DNA of 64,000 nucleotides from Alitta virens. Lineage: Eukaryota > Annelida > Polychaeta > Phyllodocida > Nereididae. This document shows positions 26,162-36,539 of this stretch, in pieces. How positions within the stretch are numbered: position 1 is the first letter of the stretch; every line of letters starts with the position of its first letter. The notes beneath the pieces were generated by a model. The model ran no database searches. It had not been told where the DNA came from and saw only the letters and a program-made list of their open reading frames with translations. A program made the position numbers and the translations under genes. The DNA lies in assembly GCA_932294295.1 (NCBI GenBank), contig OW028573.1, positions 54,005,829 through 54,069,828 on the forward strand, given 5' to 3'.

Positions 26162-28212
26162 CACAAATCATCCTAACAGATAGATCTATAGACCTTGTAT
26201 CTCTCTCCCCTCCTGCTCTTTCACTTTCACAACCTGAGCTGCCATTGTGAGTGACACAAACATGCAATCAATACGAGTCCAATTAGAACACGTTTGGCGA
26301 CAGAGTTTTCACTTTAAACACCAGTGTTTATTTATAATCAAACGCCTGACTCCTCAACCTGCAGCAATAAGCACATTGACAGCCTGCAGTCCAATAAACA
26401 ACACTCAACTGCAGCCACAGAATGGTCAAAACAATCTATTCCTAGAATATTCATTTCATTTCAAAGATAATCTTTTCATATAATACAAAATGAAACAATA
26501 TATAATAGACAGGGTGGGTGAAGCTGCACAGTATCCATATTCCTAGAATTACTCATTAATCATCACAATGAACTCGTCAATCGTCATAGAAAAAGACTGA
26601 CACAGCACAGTACACACCATATCAATTACAGTTGTGTGTGCTTTCAGATAAGCAGTTATGTCATGGTCTATTTTTAAAATACCTTAGTTGTTCATTTTCT
26701 TTTTCTCACACATAATAAATCTAATACCCACGATGCATATCACAAGCATAAGAGTTAGTGCAAGAACCAAGTGCAGTTCATCACATTCACCATAAATTAT
26801 GAAAGAATATAGGTATGTTTTCCCTGCATTCTTCTTCCATATGCAATCAACAAACCACTGGATGGATTACAAATTCAGAAAGCCCAATAAAAAGTATATT
26901 TTGAGCAAATACTACTAAGGTGCATTGTGAAAATATTTCCATGCCATAATAGATCGTCATTCAAAATAAATCACAGGGCTCTAAAATGAGATATGGATAG
27001 CATTCTCCAACCTGATTTTTGGCAGTTTATTTTGATTGATGTGGCCACTTGCTAGGCCTATCCACCAAACTCCCAAAATAAAATGTACTTCGTCGGTTGA
27101 ACGTACTAGTGTATCACATTTCATTATAATGTTGTGAATGGGCCCTTTTTACTAGGAGTTTTTTCTTCTAAGTGCCACTGGAGCCCTTCTGCAATGACTG
27201 GGTGGCCCGTGGTTGCACTAGACATACCGGGCAATAAAGTGCAGACAGCTTTTTACCTAGCCCTAGCTTACTGGGCCAATCTAAATACAGGCTGACGTTG
27301 AGCATGGATGAGAGTGGAGCCCTCTTCAGGCCATGCACAACACCATTTTCACAAATCACGACCTGTTTCTCAATCCCCCAACCCTTCTTTTTTGCCTAAT
27401 GTATATATTAATCAATTATAATGCACACAACGATTATAAACAACAAACTTGCACCTGTCACAACGATGCCAGTGAGTACTGCATAACATTTCCAGATAAG
27501 ACTGTCATATCTGAGATCACTCAACCCACTTTTTTATTTCAACCGATGTCCTTGTTTCAACTATGTCATCTGAACTGTAATCTTTACTTCCCATGTATTT
27601 CCTTACTATCTTTTCAATATCTCAAAAACTACACCATTGACAGTGACAAATATGTGCTGTGTATTGATATTAATGGCATATAGCTGCCATTAAAGACATT
27701 CAGCATATTGGTTGAGATATTATTCCATTTCCTTTGTGCAAAACACTCAATGCAATAAGAAACGAAGAAACAAGCATGGTGTTTGAGCAGCACCTAAAAG
27801 TGCTCACTTCTGAAGAGCAAGGTCTATAACTGGTCTCCTTGAAGTGTACCACATAAATTTAATGTAACATCCTGCAGTAAATACTATTTATGACAATGTC
27901 AACACACACTCTGCACCGTGGTACAACTTTAATTATCTTGTTTCGCCAGCTGCATGTTTTATGCATGTACATATGCCACAACTGCTCAAATCTTAGAATT
28001 GCATTACATAATAACTCTTGTCACAGCAGAACCATTTCCGTGTTTAATTTTCCATGGCAAAATAGTGTAACTTCTCTTTCCCCTCTCCCCTTTTTTTTTG
28101 CCACCAGCTTTTATTAGCCACACGACAAAAAGTCGGTCTCTTCATGTTGCATGAAAACCAAGTCAATGAGTACAATCCACAACAGCTATAGATACAAAAA
28201 GAAGGGGTGGAT

Positions 28213-28251
28213 ATAAAAACTGTAGGGTTTCCGAAACCCTACAGTTTTTAT
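28213..28251. repeat. Perfect 19-bp hairpin with one-base loop
   Basis: The left arm 28213-28231 and right arm 28233-28251 are perfect reverse complements separated by a single C. The arms include ACTGTAGGGTTTC. It lies in intron 1 of the receptor gene and is followed by no T-run. It may be a minimal palindromic repeat or the scar of a foldback element. Confidence 0.85.
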
Positions 28252-29837
28252 GATATGAAAATGTTGATATACATCGTACATTCCTAAAAGTGGTGCTAGG
28301 CTAGTAGCTTTAAATTTCAAAACTTAAAGTGAAGAAGTTAATTACTTAATGATACCTACATGCTTGTCATGTACATTTACAAAATTCTGAATTAATTTAT
28401 CCAAATATTTAAAAAAAACCTCTGAAATCATACTGAAGACATCCATAATAAAGAGTAGATGTAACACATGATATTTTCATGTAATCCATAATCTTTTTGA
28501 CACAAACAAATATTTTGGCCCATTGAGAACTAAACTTGGCAACTGCTGGACATCTCAAATACCTCACCTGACCCTTTTCACAATTCTGCAAAATTGTCAG
28601 ATGGTGTAAAAAATTTCACTTTTATTTTATAATCACTTTGAATAGCTAAAATCATTTGGGCTCATCTAAATGCACATTGTCACTAACAGTCAATCATTAA
28701 AATACAGCGAATTTTCTGTTTTGAAAATATCAAGAGCTGTCCCTCACCCATTAACCCTAATATATATGTACTGAATCGTTCAGGACCTGAGGTACTAGTC
28801 TCAAATGATGCCACAAATCATATAAACATTAATACCACCTACCAAATAATGATGCAAAAATAATGTAATTACAACCAACTTCGTGGGACCAACATTCATA
28901 GTAACCTGTACAGTGCTTGAAAAAACAATTACCATCAGACGCCTAATGAAATTTAAATTGCAGTGTTTTTTCCTATCAAAATCACGTCAACAATCAGACC
29001 CCCCTTTTTGTTTTATTTTATTATTATTATTTTTTTTCCATACGCAATTTCTGTGCGACTAGCGCTGTGTCATATGTCATGATATGCAAACAAAATGTTG
29101 CAATATAACATGCCTTTAACAAAAGAAAGAGACCTAAAAATATCTTTACTGGGTTTTGCAGGTTATCAATTGTCAACAAAAGGAGTGAGTAGGCCAAAGT
29201 AACTGACCATTGGAAAGGATATCTTTCTCAAGTGATTCGACCACGATTAGGTCCCATTTTCACGTGCCCAAAACGAGTGCCTTTGAACTCAAAGGTAAAC
29301 ACGACTCGGGCTTGGCCAATTGGCATAAAACCCACAATGGCTAGATAGAAGAACCCTTATTCCGTGCAAGCAAAACAACCACAGCACCAGTAGGTCATGT
29401 CAAAACAACAAGGTTAACATGAGATTAGAGGAGTGCTGAGACAAGCAGCAGTGAGAATCCACATGCAGCTGGCCATGACAGGTCGCTAAAGAAAGAAGGG
29501 CAAGATCGCCGTGGTCAGCTTCCTTCCTTGACCTCATCGGGCCAAAGAAAAAAAAAATCAACCCGTTTTTCTCCACTTTTTCTGCATAGCTGTCGACATG
29601 TCCTCCATAACAAAGCACACAGTCCGAAGCATGGATTCTTCGGGTATCTGATAGCAACATTGTCTAAGTTGGAAGTCAAACTGACAAGGGGATTGGACAG
29701 GGTCAATGAGAGGCCTGTCAATGACCTCATTTAATCCTGGGCCTCGCCATGTACACAACACGGCCATCTTGAAGCTCGACGCACACAGAACAGCCACACC
29801 ATTCCGCCATTCGCTCAAGAATACAAAATCCACTTAC

Positions 29838-29904
29838 CGCTGGCTAGCGCCTGTACAAAGACTATCGCAAGCCAATGCCGGAGGAAAGGGGTTATGGACG
29901 CCAT
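29838..29904 (-). CDS. DCC/neogenin-like receptor, exon 1: signal peptide
   Basis: The ATG at 29904 opens a 22-codon peptide plus one base, ending at a strong donor (GTAAGTGG) at 29837-29830. The peptide MASITPFLRHWLAIVFVQAL ends in Ala-Ser and has the charge, hydrophobic core and small-residue layout of a secretory signal peptide. It ends in phase 1, exactly matching the phase of the Ig exon at 20586-20891, so the spliced product is a signal peptide followed by Ig1. This ATG was chosen for that reason; an in-frame, non-ATG-started extension upstream exists but is probably 5' UTR. Cleavage is probably near the exon junction. The exon assignment is an inference from phase and motif, without transcript evidence. 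Confidence 0.65.
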
Positions 29905-30300
29905 CGGTTGAAACACATGAAGACAACTTAGTAGAAAAACTGAGTACAAATTTGACCAATCTAGTGATCTGAGTATGAATACACCCACTGAACCGTACCA
30001 CAACCTCTAATATGCTTGAGTCTTGCGCGGCTCTTCCTACTGGCGCGCCGCCTCCCCCGTAAAGCCGCATGACCTCGAAATTGTTTTGCGTCTCATTTTT
30101 CACTGAATTTTTGTAAGCTTTTGAATTGCGCGTAAAAATCATCTTAATGATATGGAGCATTAAATGTGTGCTGCGTATTACTGCATACATGATTGTGATG
30201 TTTTCGTGAAGGTTGAAAGTCATCAAAACAAGTGAGGGAGGGTAACCCTCTCATAGCGGCCATTCAGATAAGGGTCAATATCTCTAGCTTTGCGCGCGAA
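29905..30300 (-). promoter_or_regulatory. Probable 5' UTR/promoter region of the receptor gene
   Basis: The DNA just upstream of the signal-peptide ATG is GC- and CpG-richer than its surroundings, including a GGCGCGCC block near 30041. No clear TATA box is seen at a fixed distance. Placement is inferred from the start codon only. Confidence 0.35.
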
Positions 30301-32461
30301 AATTTGCATCTCCCTGAAGCAGTGATGCTGCAACCCCGCCACTCACGCCATGAAATAAAGACTGTCACTCACTACCAGAGACTTCACGTAATTTGCAATG
30401 CAGAATGGTTCGACACTCCTGCTTTGGTGTTAATCATTGCCAATAGGACTATTTACATAAATAACTATACAGGTCTATAAATAAAAGGAGAATTCAACAA
30501 TCTCAAGAATATGGGCAACATCCATGCCACACATTTAACAGTGAAGAGCCTACTAGACTAATTCGGTTTTAGATCTGAAATATGAATTTTCAACATTTTC
30601 CACATCATTGTATGCATGTCTTTTATAGATGTTAGAACATACATATAATATAGACACTTGAAATCAAAATTATATGCATATCATTGCAAACACTAAGTAT
30701 ATCAGGCTTGAGAGAATGTAGCAAACAACACAATTTTGAAGAAGTTTTATTTTCCATTTTTATGAAAAAGTATGAAATAAATGTCAGAATGAGGTATTGT
30801 ACTATCATTTAGATATTTCATAGCCAAATTATGCATGTAGGCTTAATAGTAGTTGAGATAGCGAGGTTTGGGAAAATAGGGAGGTTTGGGAAAATAAAAA
30901 TTGTTCACACTTTCCCTCATTACCATAATTGCATACTAGCTATTTATGCCATTTTATGACCATCTAACCCCCAAAAGGCACAACTACACTATTGTATGCA
31001 AAGTTTTAAACATGAAGATGCAATAAGGTCAGAGTTCTGCTCTGGAAACGAAAACAAAATATTTAATTTTTTCCTGATTTCATAAAACATAGTTGAGACA
31101 CGTCAATGAGACTATCAAAGCACAACTGGCCATAAGAATTAAATCAATTCTAAATTATATCAAGGTAAATGCAATAGTGTTGTTATTATGCTCCAGAAAC
31201 GGAAGTGTGCCCGGCTTACAGACAACTTTTGACCGAAGTAACTACAATACCTTCGGCAAACGTTTTTGAAGCCTCCAAACCTCCATATATCAACTACTAT
31301 TGTACTTACATATATGCAATATCGCTATGCAATGTCAATATTATTGTGCTTTCACTATAAAAACTTTTTTTGACATATATTTCATACTTTTTTCATTATG
31401 ATGGAAAATATGACAAACTTGCTGAAAATTGTTGTTTGCAACATTCCCTAAAACCCTGGTACTCAATGTTTAAAATTTTGGATAATTAAAGTATGAATGT
31501 ATGTTTACAATTTTGATTATATAAGCTTATTGTCATGTTTACTTTATATAAGACAAATATATAGTGCGGGGAAAAATATTCATCTTTAAATGTTCGCAAA
31601 ATTGCTGAGGGTATGCCTATGTTTAGTTTTTTTTTCATAATACCACATAATGATCGAAATATTTTATGATAAAAAAGTAATACGTACAGTCATGTAGATC
31701 TTTTAAAAGGAAAAAATACTTTAACTTTCTGTTGGATTTTGCAATAAATTAAAAAATCTGATGATAGTTTTAGAGATGCTTATACTCCAAGCTTTAATAT
31801 ATACAATAAATAGTAACTTGGACAATTAAATTCAAGTAATTTTGATACCTTTATGGTGCATACGTTGTGCACAGCATGATGCAAGTCTTGTATTGTGAAA
31901 TATATTTGTCATCATTATTAGGCCTATGCATTTTATGCAAGAATTTTTACATTTATTCCGGCAAAGCACTTTGCTGTCCGCAAACCTCAAATTGATACTT
32001 TGTAATGGGTGTATTCATCTTTAATTGACATGCAAATGATCATGTTACTATTTCTTTAAATAATAAATATGTAACTGAACATTTTTTAACCTTTATTGGA
32101 TTTTGATTCGGGTTCCTGAAATATAAAAATTACATAATATTATATTTGTTAATGCATCGGTTCATAAATTTATAGTACAACAGACTAAGCCCATGGCTAC
32201 CAATGAAATTGGCAGGTGAACTTCAGGTACCACCAGTCGAGTTCAGTCTCCCAACCCAGAACGAACATAAAAAAAAGAAAAAAAAAGAAAAGTAACATGC
32301 AGTTGTTGAGGGTGTTCGATGGTTTTAGCAGTGCTCACTGTTCTGCTTGTTATGATCCTGGGTTCAACACATAATATGCTTTCTCTATGGTTCCAGGTTC
32401 GCCAAATTGAGGGGCAATTGCATTGTCTCAATGCTATAATTGCTGCTGTTTTATATGTGCC

Positions 32462-32521
32462 TTTTGATAGTCACATTGACATATATGTTGTCTATGTTAG
32501 AGCAGAACTTAGACACTAATG
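32462..32521 (+). repeat. 60-bp identical repeat, copy 1
   Basis: Sixty bases starting TTTTGATAGTCACATTG are identical to 33264-33323, while the flanks on both sides differ. This suggests a recent short duplication or gene conversion within the dispersed repeat family. Confidence 0.85.
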
Positions 32522-32919
32522 ATATCATTGGGATGAAGACGTAATGATGCGATTAGGCTTCCACACTCCATGTTACACTGACTTTGTGGGTGGGGTTTAT
32601 AACTTGCCTTGCATGCACTGCAATTAAGAAAATGACATAATTAACTTATTTCATTTATACCAACACTATGTAGATTGGGTGTACTACAGGTCAGTAGCAA
32701 GCTATTGCAATGATGTACTGTAATGTAATCGTTATTGGCAATTTGCACCTGAAGTGCCACAGGCCCACAGGTGTTATTTATAGCTATTAATAATAATTTG
32801 CGTCTTTAAATACCTGAGCGAGGCTAACAATTTCAATTTCAACACTTTTTTAGGAAAACAATCACGTATGTCGCAACCACCTAATGCGCATCGCTTTTAA
32901 TCAATACACGTCAATCCTT

Positions 32920-32946
32920 CCCCCCCCCCCCCGCCCCCCCCCCCCC
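32920..32946. repeat. C-rich tract (one G interruption)
   Basis: A run of about 26 cytosines interrupted by a single G at 32933. It sits about 150 bp left of the large inverted-repeat structure. Confidence 0.9.
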
Positions 32947-33263
32947 AAACATTTTTAAGGCCAAGTGTGAGCAGCCAATGGCGTATATCTGCTGTTGGCA
33001 CAAATACGGCGTCTACTGGTGCTCTGAGGGAGCTGTCGCCACCTAACGGAAGTCCTATGCAGTGCACATTGTAGAGGCTGGGTTAACAATGACTTTTTAC
33101 CCTCAGGGAACAAAGTTAAAAATGTTTTGTTGTATCAATGTCCGTCCGACGGGAGGACGGACGGGCGGGCGAAACACTGTCGTTTCCGGAGAACTCTAAC
33201 ACTGATGCACTTACCACGAAATTTGTAGTAGGCATAATATACTCTATATTGCCTAGTGGTGCT

Positions 33264-33323
33264 TTTTGATAGTCACATTGACATATATGTTGTCTATGTT
33301 AGAGCAGAACTTAGACACTAATG
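33264..33323 (+). repeat. 60-bp identical repeat, copy 2
   Basis: Identical to 32462-32521; see that entry. It lies inside the left arm of the large inverted repeat. Confidence 0.85.
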
Positions 33324-34148
33324 CACCTACGTGCCTAAAACTTAGTCATAATGTGCTTAAAATAGTGGTGCCTTGTGGGTGTCTCATGGCCTTTTCAAAC
33401 CTCCATACAAATAACACTATTTACCTTATATGAATGAAAGTGTAAATAACATATCATCTAAATTATAGTATTTTCACTTTTCAAACTTCATTTGATCATT
33501 TCATGCTGATTACATAATAATGGAAACATTTTAAAAAAGTGCTAAACGTTGTGTTAAACTGTGTTTCCAGAGCAGAAGTCTAGCATTAAGGCACTTACCC
33601 TAACAATATTTTATATGTTATTGCTCTATATTGCTTAGCTGGGCATTTTGTTAATCAAATTTACATATCTCAGCTCTGTTTAAAATATTCAGAGAAAAAT
33701 GAAAAAAAAAACATAAAAATTTCCGTTTTCAGAGCAGGTCACCCACATGCATACAAAACTTAATAAGAATATGTCTAAAATAGTGTAGAGATACCTTTTT
33801 GGGGTTTCATGACCAGATAATTGTATATAGTAAGGAAAATATGAAAATTTGGTACTCTTTCAAACCCTCATATCAATGACTCTATGATAATTTCATAAGT
33901 AACATTTTGCCAATGATATATCTAGATTATAGTACTTTCACTTTTAAGCTTCATTTTGACATATGTGTCATCCTTCTTCTCTTTTTTTCATAATAATGGA
34001 AAATCTTGAAAAAAAAGCTTTTATATTGTGTTGCTTCCTTAGCATCCCATACCTAGCAATGACAGCCGTAAATGTTGTACAATTCATGTGCATACAATTA
34101 TTAAATATTTGATCATAGTATTGTCATACTCAACCCATTCAACAGTTT

Positions 34149-34154
34149 TTCTTA
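34149..34154. other. E1 target-site duplication (left), TTCTTA
   Basis: These six bases precede the GTCAGG terminus of E1 and recur exactly after its right terminus at 36139-36144. The homologous place in the right arm of the large inverted repeat, near 42445-42460, is uninterrupted, which supports this insertion point. Confidence 0.7.
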
Positions 34155-34993
34155 GTCAGGTGAAGTTGGCTCCTTAAATTTGGCTCCCTCGCAGCTCCCT
34201 CACACCTCCCTGCAAACGTGAAGTTGGCTCCCTGGCCCCAGCACTCTCGCAGCTCCCTCACAGATCCCTCACAGTTCCCTGGGCCGGGGGCCAGTCAAAA
34301 CTGCATGGGTAACTGCAGTTACCTGATACTAGTGCAGTTACTTTTGATCCCTGACAATGAAGAAGGAAACAATGCTTTCTTATGATGAGCTTAAAAAATG
34401 GTCTATTGAGATAAGTTCAATGCTATTCTTTGCTCGAGTAACTGCAGACACCGGCACAGCTTTGCCTCACAAGTAATAAGTCAATGGAATTTAATGATTA
34501 GCTAACTTCATCCGGTACAGCATATAATGTGAGGGATGAGGCTAGTTTAAATTTACTTTAACTCAACAAGTTTGTATTAAGTGACCTAGAAATACATTTC
34601 CGGGTATCTCAAGCAATGACAAGTTGATCTGCAGGGTGTTCCATTCAGGGAGCCAACTTTCGCAGGTGCAGCATATGCGAAGTGTGTGGTCTGTTAATGA
34701 AAACAATTTCAAGATCCTGAGTACCTGTCTACACAGTCAAATCACAGTCAAATCATGAATAGAGGGCATTTTGCAAAGACAAACGATATTTGCGCAGCTG
34801 TAACTCCAGGACCCTTCAACTGTTTTGCATACACAGTAAGATGTGATCATGATGAATTGTATTATATAGTATTAAGATTATTGCATAGTATTAAGATTAT
34901 AGCATGTATTGTTTCATGTGTAGAGTCGGATGAAAATAAATAAAAAAAGTTCCGAAATCAATTTTTTAAACTTTTTCTCTACCTGTAACACAG

Positions 34994-35117
34994 ATGGGCA
35001 TCTCTAACTACCATGCATTTTTCACCTCCAAAATCGAGGAAATCGTCAAATTTTGTAAAGATGGAACATTCCCAGTGCAGTCTCTGCCAAAATATGTTTC
35101 TCAGCTTGATTTGAAAG
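34994..35117 (+). CDS. Exon-like open frame inside E1, unidentified
   Basis: An acceptor-like pyrimidine stretch ending ACACAG precedes the ATG at 34994, and a donor GGTAAC follows base 35117. This gives a 41-codon peptide plus one base, ending in phase 1. The peptide (containing KIEEIVKFCKDG and a QSLPKY segment) looks like real protein but matches nothing that I recognise. It could be a first coding exon of the autonomous parent of E1, a captured host exon or chance. Translation also continues past the donor to 35197. Confidence 0.25.
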
Positions 35118-35446
35118 GTAACTGTAGTTACCTAATCCCTGTGCATCTCTGGCAAAAGAAGCAACTCAAAGTTGTTTTATTTACTTTATTTAGGTGATAT
35201 GCAAAATGTAAGGAAAAGCAATGAAGATTGATCTACAGGGTGCTCCGTTCAGGGAGCCAACATCACCAGGTCCAGCATAATTATGCGAAGTTGGCTCCCT
35301 GGCTTCACCCTGGCAGTTCCCTGAGGGCTCCCTGGGCCACATGGGACAAGTAACACTGGGGAAAAGCTGCATGGGTAATTGCATTCCTAATCCTAGTACA
35401 TTTACCTGATCTCTGGCAAAACATGAGGAAATGTCACTTCGGTCCA

Positions 35447-35531
35447 GGGAGCCACCAGGGAGCTGTGAGGGAGCTACCAGGGAGCTGTGAGGGAGCTACC
35501 AGGGAGCTACCAGGGAGCTACCAGGGAGCTA
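35447..35531. repeat. GGGAGCTACCA tandem cluster within E1
   Basis: Six to seven head-to-tail copies of an 11-17 bp unit (CAGGGAGCTACCAG, or with GTGAGGGAGCT) lie just inside the right arm. The same GGGAGC motif appears in the outer ends of E1. Confidence 0.8.
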
Positions 35532-36138
35532 ATTTCGCATATGCTGCACCTGTATCTCAGCATGATTTGAATGTGATTTGACTGTGTAGACAGGTACTCA
35601 GGATCTTGCAATTTTTTTCATAAACAGACCACACACTTCGCATATGCTGCACCTGGGGAAGTTAGCTCCTTAAACGGAGCACCCTGCAGATCAACTTGTC
35701 ATTGCTTGAGATACCCGGAAATGTATTTCTAGGTCACTTAATACAAACTTGTTGAGTTAAAGTAAATTTAAACTAGCCTCATCCCTCACATTATATGCTG
35801 TACCGGATGAAGTTAGCTAATCATTAAATTCCATTGACTTATTACTTGTGAGGCAAAGCTGTGCCGGTGTCTGCAGTTACTCGAGCAAAGAATAGCGTTG
35901 AACTTATCTCAATAGACCATTTTTTAAGCTCATCATAAGAAAGCATTGTTTCCTTCTACATTGTCAGGGATCAAGTAACTGCACTAGTATCAGTTTTGAC
36001 TGGCCCCCGGCCCAGGGAGCTGGGAAGGAGCTGCGAGGGAGCTGCGAGAGAGCCAGGTCAGGGAGCCAACTTCACATTTTCAGGGAGCTGTGAGGGAGCT
36101 GCGAGGGAGTCAGATTCGGGGAGCCAACTTCACCTGAC

Positions 36139-36144
36139 TTCTTA
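36139..36144. other. E1 target-site duplication (right), TTCTTA
   Basis: An exact copy of 34149-34154, directly after the CCTGAC terminus of E1. Confidence 0.7.
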
Positions 36145-36539
36145 CAAAAACAGATGCTGTTTTGTGTTGTTTTTAACACTTTAGTTGCTGGGTCACATCT
36201 TACTACCTGTTTAGGTTTGCAGTTCACATGTTTCTGTCAACAACAGGAACTCTCAAATTCATCCTCATGTGATTTAGTGACCAGAGAAGTTGCAGCACTG
36301 GTCTTTTCTCATGATATATCTTTGGCCTTGATAAAAATGGTAATTTTGTAATTGAATATTCATTCTTCATTGATAACTATTAATCAAAATTAGAAATTTT
36401 AGTAATTGGTTTTCATGTTCATGGGAGTGTCCCTTCAACCACCTGTGATTGATTGTTTTAAGTAAAGTTTAAATTGACTAAAAAACCCCAACCCGAGTAT
36501 GTGCATTTCTAGTAACTCGCTGTTCATTGGATTTATTTT
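36145..36539. other. Short noncoding spacer between E1 and LINE A
   Basis: AT-rich sequence with no ORF of note. The first tens of bases continue the inner end of the large inverted repeat's left arm after the E1 insertion; the rest is unassigned. Confidence 0.5.

Larger units (their letters stand above)
20892..29837 (-). other. Intron 1 of the DCC/neogenin-like gene, about 8.9 kb
   Basis: The intron runs from the GTAAGTGG donor at 29837 to the TGTATTGCAG acceptor at 20892. It holds a decayed protein-like region (21280-22123), CAG runs (22417-22442 and 26131-26161), two related TA-flanked MITEs in opposite orientation (23659-23803 and 24485-24679) and a 39-bp hairpin (28213-28251). The GC-richer 29400-29830 portion next to exon 1 has open frames but no recognised domain. 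Confidence 0.7.
30301..33092. other. Noncoding, AT-rich, with dispersed repeat copies
   Basis: No gene was recognised. Between about 30830 and 31300 lies a copy of the repeat family that forms the arms of the 33093-50663 inverted repeat, recognisable by GAGTTCTGCTCTGGAAAC and CCCCCAAAAGGCACAACTAC, in the same orientation as the right arm. A further short copy (32462-32521) is identical to 33264-33323. A C-rich tract lies at 32920-32946. Confidence 0.55.
33093..34154 (+). repeat. Left arm of a 17.6-kb diverged inverted repeat
   Basis: This arm begins CTTTTTACCCTCAG and aligns, as reverse complement, with 49977-50663 and then 42440-42711. Shared landmarks are the GTGGTGCCTT block, GTTTCCRGAGCAGAA, ATATGTCTAAAATAGT with TATAGTAAGGAAAATAT, TTTTTCATAATAATGGAAAA, and AATATTTGATCATAGTATTG. 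It includes internal sub-repeats of a GTTTCC-GAGCAGAA motif and a GC-rich hairpin at about 33145-33167. It has no ORF of note. E1 is inserted at its inner end, at 34154/34155. It could be the ends of one large element or two dispersed repeats in opposite orientation. Confidence 0.65.
34155..36138. mobile_element. E1: 1984-bp foldback-type element with about 600-bp inverted ends
   Basis: The arms 34155-34757 and 35561-36138 are near-identical reverse complements. The ends read GTCAGGTGAAGTTGGCTCC and are flanked by TTCTTA on both sides. The outer 130 bp of each arm holds repeated GCAGCTCCCTC / GGGAGCTGYGA motifs, like the subterminal transposase-binding repeats of DNA transposons (inference). 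The middle (34758-35560) has an exon-like open frame and another cluster of GGGAGCTACCA repeats (35447-35531). No transposase was recognised, so E1 is non-autonomous. A 6-bp duplication with GTCAG ends does not clearly match a superfamily that I can name. The similarity of design to E2 (42712-49976) suggests a common family. Confidence 0.8.

Noticed and set aside
25939..26166. Leucine-rich signal-peptide-like frame on the minus strand
   Set aside because: It is produced by the (CAG)10 repeat, starts at TTG, and has a TAG a few codons upstream in the same frame, so no ATG can feed it.
32243..32519. Opposed 62- and 66-codon frames
   Set aside because: Neither has a domain, and the plus-strand one overlaps the 60-bp dispersed repeat.
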